Shown: piece by piece, positions 9,540 to 20,041 of the stretch
Position numbering within the stretch: the first letter of the stretch is position 1
How the letters are laid out: the number at the start of each line of letters is the position of its first letter
Assembly: GCA_018873225.1 (NCBI GenBank)
Contig: JAEILZ010000006.1
Coordinates: forward strand, 248,001-312,000
From: [Phialemoniopsis] sp. UDSM-2020
Taxonomy: Eukaryota; Ascomycota; Sordariomycetes; Thyridiales; Thyridiaceae
Direction of reading: 5' to 3'
DNA: 64,000 bases
Position numbers and translations under genes: made by a program
Notes under the pieces: model-generated
Seen by the model: the letters and a program-made list of their open reading frames with translations, nothing else
Told to the model about the DNA's origin: nothing
The model's database searches: none

Positions 9540-11246
9540 CTAAATCGCCCGTCCAGCCCTGGCCCTGTTCTCCCGATACCGCTTCTCCTTGGCCGCCGTC
9601 TTTCTGCGCTTCTTCCACGAGCGGTTCAGATCGCCGCGGTGCTCCCAGAACCACTTCTGGAAGTCTCCCGTGGCCGTCGGCCTGTCACCACCCTCCTCTG
9701 CCTCATCATCATCCCCGTTGAACCGTACGTGGCCGGCATCAGCCATCAGCGTGTCCTCCTGCTCATCCTCGTCCTCTTCGTCCTGCTCCTGCGGCCAGAA
9801 ATTGAACTTGCGGTTGGCGTAGGCCGTGTCGGGCGTCGGGGCCGCGCTGCGGACGAGCCGCGTGTCAAAGTCCATCTTGGTGTAGGGTGTCATGGGCGGC
9901 TGGCTCGGGGGCAGGGCGTCGTCTTCCTCCTCGATGTCGTCGGCGTCTGCGGCGCCGCCAAAGAAGCTGAAGCCCTCCTCGGCGGCGGGCTTCTCTTGTG
10001 CCTGGCCGGGACTGTCGGCTTGACGCTTGTAGAGAGCCTCGAGCGGGTGGACGGTCTTGGGGTTGAGAGGTGTGGCGGGCGGGATCTTGATGGTGAGACT
10101 CCGGGCTGAACTGGAGGACTTTGGCCGTGGTGACTCGAGTGGGAGAGTCTCTTCTGTCGGTTGGTTCTCGGCAACAGGCTCGACTTTGTTCTCTTGCTCT
10201 ACATCTGCACTGGCCTCCTCTGTCTCGTCCTCGTCTTCTTGCTCATCCTCGGACTCGTCGCTGCTCGTGTCATCCTCAGACGTGCCGCTGCTGCTGGTAG
10301 TGTCGTCCTCGTCCTCGACAGGAGCGGCAATGACTGCTTTCTTCGACCGTGCTGGCTTTGCGGCCTCTTTCGGCCGAGTCGACTTGACGGTCTCAACGAC
10401 CTCGCCCTCCTCGTTGACCCAGCCCTTGCCCTCGACGTATTCCAGCTTGGGACCGGTCTTGGTATTGTCGGTCTGGCTCTTGAGGAAAGTCGGAAACTTG
10501 GTAGTGTGCTCAAACTCGTGCACAACAACCTCGCGCGAGTTATCCTTCTTGCCCTTGCGCTTGGTCGAATCCGAGGCGCCCTCGCCGTTCGTCTGCGGCG
10601 CTTTGTTCGGCGGCAGCACGGTCTTGACGAGGCACTCTGGGTGGTTGGTGTACTTTGACCTTGTCTCCCTCTTCTTGGCCTTCTTATCCTTGTCCTTGCT
10701 CTTGTCTTTATCCTTCTTGCTCCTGTCCTTGCGTACGATCTTCTCGCCCTCGGTCACCGTCCAGCCCCGCTTGACCTTGCGGCCCTCCTCCAGCTCCACG
10801 CCGACAATCTCCTCCCCGTCCCTCTTGCGCTTCTTTTTCTTTTGCTCGCCGTCCTTCTTCTTCTCCTTCTTCTCCTTCTTCGTGTCTAGGGCCTCGGCGC
10901 CCGCGGGCTCGGGCTTGTCGTCCTTCCTCGCCATCTCGACGCGGATCTTGACGCCTCTCAGCACCGCTCCGTTGAGCTTGTTCTTTAGCTTGTCGGCATC
11001 GGCCGCGGGGAGGTCGACAAAGCCGAAGCGCTTCTCGGGAAAGGTCTCGAGGCTGTGGAACGAGATGTTCTGTGCTTGCGGCAGAGCGGCGGTGGGGACG
11101 ACAATGGACAGAAGTTCCTTGTCGAGCGGGGTGATGTGCAGGCGCGTGTATCCTTCTGCGGTGGCAGGCCGGTCTTCTGCGGCGGTGGATTTCATATGGA
11201 AGGGTATTGAGACAGCAGAGGCGTCTGAGGTCTTTTGCGCAGGCAA
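9540..11246 (-). CDS. RRM-containing nucleolar protein, NOL8/Nop8-like
   Basis: Single exon, 568 residues from ATG 11246; an in-frame ATG at 11195 (protein starting MKSTAAEDRP) is an alternative start closer to the RRM. Residues about 34-106 form an RRM-like fold (YTRLHITPLD ... KRFGFVDLPAADADKLKNKL ... LRGVKIRVEMA), with RNP1-like KRFGFVDL. Long Lys-rich stretches at about 120-200, an acidic Ser/Glu/Asp region at about 310-360 and a basic C-terminus (WFWEHRGDLNRSWKKRRKT) follow. This order (RRM, basic, acidic, basic tail with a conserved W-F-W-E-H-R-G-D-L-N-R-S-W) resembles NOL8/Nop8-type factors of 60S ribosome assembly; some fungal annotations use the name SRP40-like. It would act in the nucleolus. 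Assignment is by architecture. Confidence 0.7.
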   Translation of the reverse strand: MPAQKTSDASAVSIPFHMKSTAAEDRPATAEGYTRLHITPLDKELLSIVVPTAALPQAQNISFHSLETFPEKRFGFVDLPAADADKLKNKLNGAVLRGVKIRVEMARKDDKPEPAGAEALDTKKEKKEKKKDGEQKKKKRKRDGEEIVGVELEEGRKVKRGWTVTEGEKIVRKDRSKKDKDKSKDKDKKAKKRETRSKYTNHPECLVKTVLPPNKAPQTNGEGASDSTKRKGKKDNSREVVVHEFEHTTKFPTFLKSQTDNTKTGPKLEYVEGKGWVNEEGEVVETVKSTRPKEAAKPARSKKAVIAAPVEDEDDTTSSSGTSEDDTSSDESEDEQEDEDETEEASADVEQENKVEPVAENQPTEETLPLESPRPKSSSSARSLTIKIPPATPLNPKTVHPLEALYKRQADSPGQAQEKPAAEEGFSFFGGAADADDIEEEDDALPPSQPPMTPYTKMDFDTRLVRSAAPTPDTAYANRKFNFWPQEQDEEDEDEQEDTLMADAGHVRFNGDDDEAEEGGDRPTATGDFQKWFWEHRGDLNRSWKKRRKTAAKEKRYRENRARAGRAI

Positions 11247-11986
11247 GGCTCGGTATGGTGAGAGCCTGCTTTGTTTGGATGCAGAGGTGGGTGGTGATCT
11301 TTGGTGAGATGCTCTGCTAAATTTAGGCGGTCAAGCAATTTTTTGCCGGGCGCGCTAAAATTTTCCCATGCATTTTCTCGCCGATCTTGGACTCCGCTGA
11401 GCTGCAATTTCGGTGTGGAGCCGGCATTCAACCTCACAATTGCAACTGCCATACGTGCAAGCCGATTGAGATATGGTTTTGTTCACGATGTTACCTATCT
11501 CTTGAGGCATTGCTGCCAAAAGTCTGTCTTCACGACACATATTTGATTGTCGCAAGGCTGCTGAAAGCCTTGATCGTCTCTATCCAAGTTTGTGTGACCT
11601 GAGGATCAGCCATGGCCTCTCCCGTGGCGCTTGAAGACATTCTTAATTCTTGTCTTACGACAGTGTGAGCTATGCTAAAACCGTGGGAAGAGCAAGTGAG
11701 GTTTGAATTCACAGTTTCCATCTCCTATCAGCGGTAACTTCCTTTGCAACCACATGCAATCTAGTACTGGAGGAAGATGTGACGCAATACCATTCTTTTT
11801 TGACTTTGGCTTTGGAGCAACCTTGGAAATGTATACCTGGGCTTTCTTGTGCTGCTTTTTGTGTGCCTTTTCTACCTTAAAATCCGACATTCCAATTTTC
11901 ATCCTATCTCCTACTCATTCCATCTCTTTATTTCGCACATCCTAAGTATCTTAGACTTCGCTGCATTATCACTCCCTTCTTTCACC
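11247..11986. other. Intergenic between divergent genes
   Basis: Divergent upstream region of the NOL8-like gene and the 611-residue orphan. A pyrimidine-rich leader runs from about 11870 to 11986. An upstream in-frame extension of the orphan to 11849 exists but reads as leader sequence. Confidence 0.5.
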
Positions 11987-13822
11987 ATGTCAGATTCAGA
12001 GGACGACGTCTTTGTCACTGCACCCACCACCCCAGCCTCCGGTACTCCCGAGAAGAATTTCAGACCCAGTACGGTTTCATTTGACGGTGTTGACAGTGAG
12101 GACGACGTCTTTGTTACTGCATGCAACACTCCAACTTCTGGTAGTCCCGAGAAACCCTCGAGGCACAATACCTCTTCATTCGACGGCGAGGACGCCAAGA
12201 CTGTTACACAATGGATGCCTTCGGTCACCCACGCCTTGAAGTCATCAGCACGGCTGCCAGAAGACAACCCGCGCAAGCTGAGCTCTGACGGGAGTAATCC
12301 CTGGGGCCTGCCGAGCGACGCGATCAAGACACTTCTCGACTCCGTTGGAGAGCGCACAGAGGTGTGGAGGAAGACTGTTGAAGGAAGACTGGGCAAGCCA
12401 CCTGCATCAGCCGAGACGAACGCTAGTGCTGCCACACCTGACAACCTCACATCTGCCTTGACCCAGTATATGGACCACGTCGAGCACACGCGCAAGTTTC
12501 TCTCCACACTTGTGGATCTTGTCGGCGTGGAGCTACAGGATGCAGCTGCCATGGGCGTCGAAACGGTGGTCAACCTTCAGAACCAACGGCAACTCGCAAA
12601 GCTGTCCTTGACCCAGGACTCCATTGAGGACGACGACTCCGCCATCTCCGGTATCCCAGACCTGGAAGGCAGGCCTTCTTCAGCGCCAGTAGCAGATTTG
12701 GCAACGACTTGTACGGATGTTACACCGCATTTCGCAAAGGTCTACTACGACCTTGAGCAGCCAGAGCCAGCCACAGAGCCCACGACTACGACACTCCTAT
12801 CGCAACAGAGCATCACGGAAATCACCTGGCACAACGCACCAGCTACGATAGCATCTCTATGTGGCAGCGGGATGCATCAACTGGCCTCACCTCCAGAGTC
12901 CATGCCTCCCCCAAAGACACCGCCACAGACCCCTTCAAGCTCCTTCGGCGCCCGACCCGTCTCCATAGACCGCCATAAGTCCGAGCCGTCCGTCGCCAAG
13001 ACCCGCAGCAAACCTACGCACCACCTCACGAGCTGCATGAAGCCAGAGAACCAGTCCGAGACGGCCTCGCCACGCCCGCTTCGACACCCGCGCTTTCTCC
13101 TACCTGAATTCGACGACGACGAAGAGACGACAAAGCACGAGACAAGTCCCACACAGCAGCGCAAGCGGCCTTCTCTCTACGACCTAGGCATCGACGCACA
13201 CAACTGCGTCCGGATCCCACAGCAGAAGTGGTTCCCCTACGCCGCCAAGATCACCACCTACGCCTCGCCAGAAGAGATCCTCGACCCCAGACGCTCCAAG
13301 TCATCCTCGCCGCCGCCGCTCCGCCAGTCGCGCATGGGCTCCATGCTCGGCGCCTCGGCGGGCCGGCCCAGGCGCAGCAGCGCGCCGCGCAAGCAGCCGC
13401 CGCTAGATAAGGTCCAGCGCGCCGACTCGCAGCTCGGCAGGTCCGACGAGGTCGCCACCGCTTTTCCTTACTGGACGCCGGCCTCGACGACAGATAGCGA
13501 AGAGGAAGAGCGCCGGCAGCGCGAGAGGCCGCGTACTAGGTCGAGCGTCGACCGGATGAGGGCTATTCTCGCGCGGTACCCGCCGCTACCGAAGCCGGAC
13601 GACACGGGGATCTACACGGCCATGACGGGGGCGCGGAGGCCGTCGGCGTCGACATCGTCGTGCGGCTGCGACTTGCCAGGCGAGCGCAGGGGAAGTGGAC
13701 CGGGGGAAGCAGGGGTGATGAGGGCGTGCTCCGAGGACGGGGCGCCGCATGTCTGCGCCGACGAGGGGTGGGTGTCGTCTGGGATGTCGACGCCTGCGAG
13801 TGTCGGGTCGGTGTTGACGTAG
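11987..13822 (+). CDS. Ser/Pro-rich orphan protein with an N-terminal tandem repeat
   Basis: Single exon, 611 residues from ATG 11987 in a TTTCACC-ATG context; the frame is open further upstream, but that stretch reads like a leader. Two near-identical units of about 33 residues lie at positions 2-67, each with SEDDVFVTA, TPxSGxPEK and SFDG. The middle (about 110-210) is probably helical (AIKTLLDSVGERTEVWRKTV; YMDHVEHTRKFLSTLVDLVG). Residues about 430-460 contain the more conserved-looking RPSLYDLGIDAHNCVRIPQQ, and the rest is disordered with many SP/TP sites. No enzyme motif, TM segment or signal peptide is visible. I do not recognise it. Confidence 0.75.
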   Translation: MSDSEDDVFVTAPTTPASGTPEKNFRPSTVSFDGVDSEDDVFVTACNTPTSGSPEKPSRHNTSSFDGEDAKTVTQWMPSVTHALKSSARLPEDNPRKLSSDGSNPWGLPSDAIKTLLDSVGERTEVWRKTVEGRLGKPPASAETNASAATPDNLTSALTQYMDHVEHTRKFLSTLVDLVGVELQDAAAMGVETVVNLQNQRQLAKLSLTQDSIEDDDSAISGIPDLEGRPSSAPVADLATTCTDVTPHFAKVYYDLEQPEPATEPTTTTLLSQQSITEITWHNAPATIASLCGSGMHQLASPPESMPPPKTPPQTPSSSFGARPVSIDRHKSEPSVAKTRSKPTHHLTSCMKPENQSETASPRPLRHPRFLLPEFDDDEETTKHETSPTQQRKRPSLYDLGIDAHNCVRIPQQKWFPYAAKITTYASPEEILDPRRSKSSSPPPLRQSRMGSMLGASAGRPRRSSAPRKQPPLDKVQRADSQLGRSDEVATAFPYWTPASTTDSEEEERRQRERPRTRSSVDRMRAILARYPPLPKPDDTGIYTAMTGARRPSASTSSCGCDLPGERRGSGPGEAGVMRACSEDGAPHVCADEGWVSSGMSTPASVGSVLT

Positions 13823-14553
13823 ACTGTTGTGGCCTGCAGGTGCATTCTGTCAGAACAGTAAAGGCAAGGTGTTGACGCCATAACAATCAAATCCTACTCT
13901 TCTATCCAAAAAATAGATGCACTTGAGAATGCGACGTTGAGGCATTGAAATGAGGCTCGTCTAAAGTTGCGCTGTGACCCCTTGAAACCCGTCAACTCGC
14001 CTCGTGTGGGGTCGCCATCCCCAAACCTGGAACACAATGGCAGGCGCCAGGGACCACCCCTGGTCCAGTCTCCCCCCAAGTTCGGACCATTTTCCTTGCC
14101 TGAGATCTCACGATGCAATTGCCTTTCCAAGAATAGACGAGCCCAGGCCAAACCTGGTAGGCATGCGAAACCGTAGTCGTTCGAGAGAGGCCCGCCCAAT
14201 GGCAGCTGACCCTCGTGTCGGAGGATGGCCAGCCCTGCCGAGTGCCGACCTAAGCACCACCCATGGTCCTCATCGCTTAGGCGCATTGAGATCGTGGGCC
14301 CTGCATCTTGTGGCGGTTCGTATATAACCTGCGCGTTGTCCTCTTGCAGGAACTGATCGTCTCGACTTTCTTGTTCGTGTTGTACAATTCCCTTTCTTTT
14401 CTTGATCAGCTCCATTCTTTGTTTCTCTTCGTCGCCGTAGATCGGTCGTGTTTCATCCTTGCCTCCTTTCCGTTCACTTCTTTACCTTGTCACTCTCTTT
14501 CCCTCACGACATCGCTCTTTTGACACGGCAGTGCCCTCATACCATCGTTCATC
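13823..14553. promoter_or_regulatory. Upstream region of the small secreted protein gene
   Basis: A TATATAA box at 14321-14327 lies 227 bp before the ATG at 14554. The CT-rich stretch 14370-14520 is a likely 5' leader. No coding frame is supported. Confidence 0.5.
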
Positions 14554-15188
14554 ATGAAGACCTCAATGTTCACCCTCGCCGCGCTGGCCTGCGCTGGCTC
14601 TAGTCTTGCCGGTATGTCCCTTCCCAAACCCAATCATGATGAAACACCACTGACACTTGCACCGCAGCACCCCTCCTCGCAGACCGCCAGTCCAAAGCCT
14701 GCTTCCTCATCGGCACAACAACCTTACCAAAGGAAACCTCCGACGCCGCCGCCGCCCTCGCCAACAGCGTAACCTGCTCCGCCACAGCCAAGACCCTCTC
14801 AGGCGTCCCCGACGTGTCCTCAGGCGGCATCTCCTTCTCGTCAGTCGACTTCTCCAAGTCGAAGCAGTCAACCCTGGCCTTTGCGCTCGACACCTTCGCC
14901 ACGACTAGCCCGCTGGCGAGCAACGACCTCCAGAAGTTCCAGGACCAGCTCGACGTCTACGTCGCCACCGAGGCCGGCATCCGCAGTGTAGGAGGCAACC
15001 TCGCGATCAAGGTGCCCAAGTTCTTCCTGGAGTTCCAGGTGTCGCGCATTCAGACGGCGCAGGGCAACCCGCCCGCCGCGGCGGGCCTGCAGGTCGACCA
15101 CCTGCGCGACAAGGTGCTCAAGAACGCGGCGGGGCAGGACAAGGCGCTGCTGGACCAGGTTACGCAGCTTGCTACCGTCTTGGCTTAA
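14554..15188 (+). CDS. Small secreted protein, fungal family
   Basis: Two exons, 14554-14611 and 14668-15188, with intron GTATGT...CCGCAG; 192 residues. The first 20 residues are a signal peptide (MKTSMFTLAALACAGSSLAA, cleavage near the exon join). Mature protein: ADRQSKACFLIGTTTLPKE..., with two cysteines near the N-terminus, then SSVDFSKSKQSTLAFALDTF and a C-terminal half rich in helix formers (VDHLRDKVLKNAAGQDKALL). It resembles an uncharacterised family of small secreted proteins common in Sordariomycetes, by recall. Strong GC3 bias and a TATA box suggest good expression. A role at the wall or with a host is possible but not shown. Confidence 0.82.
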
Positions 15189-15597
15189 AGGTCGTCATTG
15201 TTTTTGCGATGAGCGTTTTGTGTGTTGTAACCGGCTGCATGGAGTGATGGGAGAGACCGTGTTTGTGACATGGGTTCATTGGAAGTGGGATGTAATACGT
15301 TAAAGTAGTTGAAACACATGAATGGAGTTGATCATGAAAAATGAGGATGAAGACTATGCGTGATTCGTGTGAATTATTATTCTATCGTAGACTCAGAGAG
15401 GAGAAGAAGGAGCAACAATAGCAAAGCTCAGATGTTGGGATGGAGGTACAGCAAAATGACCCAAACGCCAGCTTTCGAAAAGACTGCAATGACAAGTTTT
15501 CCCAGATCAGATATACGCGCCAGTCCCATGATGTACATGCATGCAACAAATAATACACATTCCAGCTCATACAACTCTTCGTGTCAGTGTCCTTCCT
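15189..15597. other. Intergenic between convergent genes
   Basis: 3' flanks of the secreted protein gene and the heme lyase gene. No gene is supported. Confidence 0.5.
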
Positions 15598-16759
15598 TCA
15601 GTTGCCGCCCCTGCCAGCCTGCCACTTGGCAAACTCGGCCGACGGGTTCTCGCGCGCCGCGCCGCCCGAGGCCCGCCACCAGACGTCGCCTCCCCAGCGC
15701 ATCAGACGCTCGGCGGCGCCCGAGACGGACATGGCAGGTCGAACATCGAGGTAGAAGACGGGCTCGCCGTGGGGGTCGGGCTCGCCGCTGTAAAAGTCGA
15801 TCACGTAGCGGACCTGCTTCTCGCGGCCGTTGTAGTGGCGCGTGACGTACCAGTCGTGGCGGTCAAATGGCGGCGGGGTGCTGTATTTCGGTCACAGATT
15901 AGCTTACAAGTCTCCAAAAACATGGCCCGAGACGGGAACAAGAACTCACCCATACTTGGCCGGATACAGCCTCGCCAACAACTGCACAAACGCCGCCTTG
16001 GGCGTCATGTCCCCCGGCCGGCCCTGGAACCGCTCGAGCGTCGGCGCGACCTGGCTGCCCTCGCGCAGCTCCGCCCTCGCGGTCAGCAGCGCCGCGTTCT
16101 CCTCGCCTTTACTCGAGATCTCCCAGCCGCGCGCCAGCCCGCGCCCGAACCGCCGCTCCCAGTCGACAATCTCGTTCCACGCGCCCTCGTTGAGGAAGTT
16201 GTGCACGGCGACCATGCTCTCCACGGCCGTGGCGTCGGTGTCGGTGTGGCCCTTGCGCAGCAGCGCGTTGTACATCTGCTGCGGCGAAGGGTACTCCCAC
16301 GTGTCGCCGCTGCCGTCGCCGCGCGGGATCGTCGAGTCCTCGCGGTCCGTCGGTAAGGCGACCTGCTGCCCCTGCGCGGGCGCCTGGGAGAGCTCGCGGA
16401 ACATGAAGTTGAGGGGGTTGAGGCTGGCGACCGAGTTGCGCTCGGCCTCGGTGGGCGGTTTGTTGTCTGATGAGGGGTTTCCGTGGGCGACGGGGCAGGC
16501 CGAGGGTTTCTTGTCGTGGGATACGGGGCAGGATGAGGGCGGAGAGGAGGCGGATTCAGTCGGGCGCTTCATGAAGCCCTTGAAGGAGGAAGGGTCGGCA
16601 TTGTGCATCGGGCAACCGGCCTTGTGTCATTGTCAGCATGGACGAGGGTGGTAAGAGAAGGGGAAAACTCACAGGAGGCTTTGCGCCATCAACGGCAGGA
16701 TGTGATGGAGGCAATTGAGTCTGCTGGGGCGCAGGAGTGTCTGCCCAGAACCAGCCCAT
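15598..16759 (-). CDS. CYC3: Holocytochrome c synthase (cytochrome c heme lyase)
   Basis: Three exons: 16673-16759, 15950-16620, 15598-15880; phases agree; 346 residues. Three Cys-Pro heme-regulatory motifs lie at residues 32-33 (GCPMHNADP), 60-61 (CPVSHDK) and 71-72 (CPVAHGN), as in HCCS proteins (PF01265). Further family blocks: [61 protein letters not shown] and, in exon 3, [20 protein letters not shown] with DVRPA near the end. The enzyme attaches heme covalently to apocytochrome c in the mitochondrial intermembrane space, where it sits on the inner membrane. Whether it serves cytochrome c (yeast CYC3) or c1 (CYT2) cannot be decided here. It is divergent from the mitochondrial UbiB-like kinase gene, with about 600 bp between them. 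Confidence 0.92.
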
Positions 16760-17359
16760 CTTGACTTTATGTGATGTGTATATGCGTATTAATCGGTATT
16801 GTGAGAGAAGGAAGTAGTGACAGTATATCGTTTGAGTTGTTGTGCTTCTATTTACAGGTCGTTTGTGTCGAGATTTGTCTCCTGGGTAATGAGAATCGCA
16901 GAGTCTACCATTCGTGGATCGTCACTGGTGATGAGATTAGAATTTGGGTGCTGACTGATAAGGATTTTTTTATGGGCCGACCAGACTCGGAGGATCGCGG
17001 ATCGCTTTTTCAGTGGATCTCAGCGTCCCGGACCCGCCCGGAAGACGCCACTGAGGGCGCCCACTGCCCCCCTAATGGCAGCTGAAAGTGCCCTGAACAG
17101 CGCTACAAGCGGATTACCTAATGGCGCATGTGTCGCGTTCACATGTGTCAATTCGTCGACGTCACCTCCCGCTCAAGCCCGATTGGCAGCAGCCGCATAT
17201 CCACACACAACAACACACCAGACTCAAAGCCTCGTCACTCTCTTTCGAAGCCTGCCCAGACTGGCAATGAGGGACCAATCCTGTGCAGATATCCATCTGG
17301 ACGATGCATAGTTCTCTCAACAACTCCATTTCCCTCCGACCCTCTCAATTCGCGGCGCG
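16760..17359. promoter_or_regulatory. Divergent promoter of two mitochondrial-protein genes
   Basis: Shared upstream region of the heme lyase and UbiB-like kinase genes. The pairing makes coordinated expression possible. No coding frame is convincing. Confidence 0.5.
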
Positions 17360-19580
17360 ATGAGCACGGCCACTTTCGCCGGCCGCTGCTTCCGGATCGC
17401 CCTCCACCGACCGGCTCCGATACCGCGACAGACCGCGTCTGGCCTCCGCCAGGCTTCCCATCGCTTGTTTTCCTTCACATATAGACCGAAACCAGCTTTC
17501 CACTCCTTACCTAGACCGAACAATGGCGGCAGGCGGACACTGTTAGCTGCGGCGCAAGTGGCAGCCCTGGGCACAGCTGCGTTTGTCAAGTTATCCGAAG
17601 ATGAAGATCGTGGGGGCGAGGACACTGCAGAACAGCGCATGCTCGATGCGTCACGGAGCGAGATTGCGAAGAAAGTAAAAGATGAGGACACGGGATTGAG
17701 GAGGGTGCGGCACGAGATAATACTGTTCCTCGACCTTTACATCTGGGAGCCCATCTGCACAGGTGTGCGCTTTTTGCAGCTAGTAGTCATCTTTGTGCCG
17801 GTCATTGCTACTGTGCCAGCGATCTGGTTTGGGAGAAGGAGACCAGACCGCGACAATGAGAGGACAGGTACCCTCTGGTGGTATGGGTTCTTGGTCAAGA
17901 GCATGGAAAGGGCTGGGCCGGCTTTCATCAAGGTGAGTCCCACCACGCTTGTAAACGTTATACTGATTGACTGACATTGCTCCTTTACAGCTTGGCCAAT
18001 GGGCTGCATCGCGATCCGACATCTTCCCCAACGAAATGTGCGAAATCATGTCCAAGCTGCACTCCAATGCACCGGCCCACTCCCTGCACGCAACAAAGCG
18101 CATTGTCCGGGCTGCCTTCGACGGCCGCAAGTTCGAAGACATATTCGAGGAGTTCGACGAAAAGCCCCTCGGCGTCGGCGCCATCGCCCAAGTCTACAAA
18201 GCCAAATTAAAGCCAGACCTCGCAGCACCAGGCGACGTCGACGTCCTCGACGTGCCCTCCGCCCTGCGCAAGAATGTCCGAAAGAACGTCGAGTCGGTCC
18301 TGAAGAGCACCCCTAAGCGCGTGCCCTCCAACTACGTCGCCGTCAAGGTCCTCCACCCGGGCGTCGAGCGCACCGTCCGCCGGGACTTACGCATCATGTG
18401 GTTTTTCGCCTCGGTGCTCAACGCCATCCCGTCCATCGAGTGGCTCTCGCTGCCCGACGAGGTCACCCAGTTCGGCCAGATGATGAAGCTGCAGCTCGAC
18501 CTGCGCATCGAGGCCGCCAACCTGACCATCTTCCGCAAGAACTTCAAGGACCGCACGACGGCCTGGTTCCCCTTCCCCTACACCGAGTTCACGACGCGCA
18601 ACGTCCTCGTCGAGGAGTTCGCCCAGGGCATCCCGCTCGCCGACTTCATGGAGAATGGCGGCGGCGTCTTCCAGCACGACATCTCCAAGGAAGGGCTCGA
18701 CGCTTTCCTGCGCATGCTCCTGCTCGACAACTTTGTGCACGCCGACCTGCACCCGGGCAACATCATGGTGCGCTTCTACCAGGCCGAGCAGCCCAGCATC
18801 CCCACCCTGCAGCGCAAGTCCCACCGGCTACACCCTCAAGACCAGCCCGACGTGACGGAGCAGGTGCTCGCGCGCCTGCGGCCCTTCCGCAACCGCAGCG
18901 ACACGGCCGCCTGGCAGGCCGAGCTGCGCAAGATCGACGAGGAAGGGTTCCGCCCGCAGCTCATCTTCATCGACACGGGCCTCGTCACCGAGCTCAACGC
19001 GACCAACCGCCGCAATTTCCTAGACCTCTTCCGTGCCGTCGCCGAGTTCGACGGGTACAAGGCCGGCCACCTCATGTGCGAGCGGTGCCGGCAGCCCGAG
19101 GCCGTGCTCGACGAGGAGGTCTTTGCGCTCAAGATGCAGCACCTCGTCCTCAGCGTCAAGAGCAGCACGCTAGCCTTGGGCAACGTCAAGATTGGGGATA
19201 TCCTGCAGCAGGTCCTAGCCATGGTGCGCAATCACCACGTGCGCCTCGAGGGGGACTTTGTGAATGTCGTGATTAGCATTCTGTTGCTGGAGGGGATTGG
19301 GCGGAGCCTGGATCCGGATGTTGATCTGCTGAGTTCTTCGCTGCCGATATTGAGGCAGCTCAGCGCGCAGAGCGGAGCCGAGATGGCCAAGGCTGGCGAC
19401 TTCTCGATGGTCATGGTCTGGATGGGGCTTGAGGCGAGGAGGTTTATGCAGGCTAGTATTGAGGATGTGAGTATCTCCCCTGACCCCGCGTTGGTGGTTG
19501 TGAAGATGATGTGTGCTGACTCTGCTGTGTGATAGGTTGAGAGGTGCGTCAAGTATGATTTGCTGTCGCCGAATGTGTAA
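17360..19580 (+). CDS. Mitochondrial ABC1/UbiB-family atypical kinase (Cqd1/ADCK2-like)
   Basis: Three exons: 17360-17932, 17991-19466, 19536-19580; 697 residues. The Arg-rich N-terminus without acidic residues (MSTATFAGRCFRIALHRPAP) is a probable mitochondrial presequence, followed by a hydrophobic segment near 135-160. The UbiB signature K-x-G-Q is at K191-L-G-Q194, made by the first splice (FIK/LGQWAASRSDIFP). Later blocks are LGVGAIAQVYKA (an Ala-rich nucleotide loop), YVAVKVLHPGVERTVRRDL (catalytic Lys), FVHADLHPGNIMV (catalytic-loop equivalent) and LIFIDTGLV (DFG equivalent). The insert between the A-loop and the Lys and the overall length match the ADCK2/yeast Cqd1 (YPL109C) branch rather than Coq8. 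Those proteins affect coenzyme Q and phospholipid distribution. The last exon adds only VERCVKYDLLSPNV. Confidence 0.87.
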
Positions 19581-20041
19581 ATGTAGGAGTATGAATGGCG
19601 GGCGGAAAGCATACAGCCTAGGATAGATTAGAGAGCATGCATGACTGGAATGGCGTTTGTACAGAGGGTTTGTGGCGTGTAACAATAGACAATTCAGTAC
19701 TAGTTTCTTCATCGAGGCTCTCTTGACCCTCAATCCGACTGGCTTGTCCTGAACGCTTCGCACCCTTCCACCTTACACCCTAGCCGAGATGCAGCAAAAA
19801 TGCACTTTGCTGCCGCTCGACCGCTTCCACCCTACGTGTGCCCTGCTTGTATGAGAAGTCACTGCAGAGTATCGTTCAGCTTTGTAGGTACAACCATGTC
19901 CCATGCCTCACAACCTCAGTCGGCGTTTCTCAGAAATGTGCCGATGCCCCTTGGACTTGATGTCTGCAGATTTTAGACATTTCCCCATGCAACCGTTACC
20001 ATTCTCATTTCCAACACCACTCACGCTTTAAGTACTGCATC
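19581..20041. other. Intergenic
   Basis: 3' flank of the UbiB-like gene and upstream region of the C2H2 gene. Base composition turns more AT-rich from here rightward. Nothing else is seen. Confidence 0.45.

Noticed and set aside
10057..11307. Plus-strand 416-codon frame opposite the nucleolar gene
   Set aside because: Ser/Phe/Leu-rich mirror of the Lys/Glu-rich sense protein; no motifs.
18398..19276. Plus-strand 292-codon frame inside the UbiB-like gene
   Set aside because: Arg/Pro/Ala-rich out-of-frame reading of a GC-rich exon.
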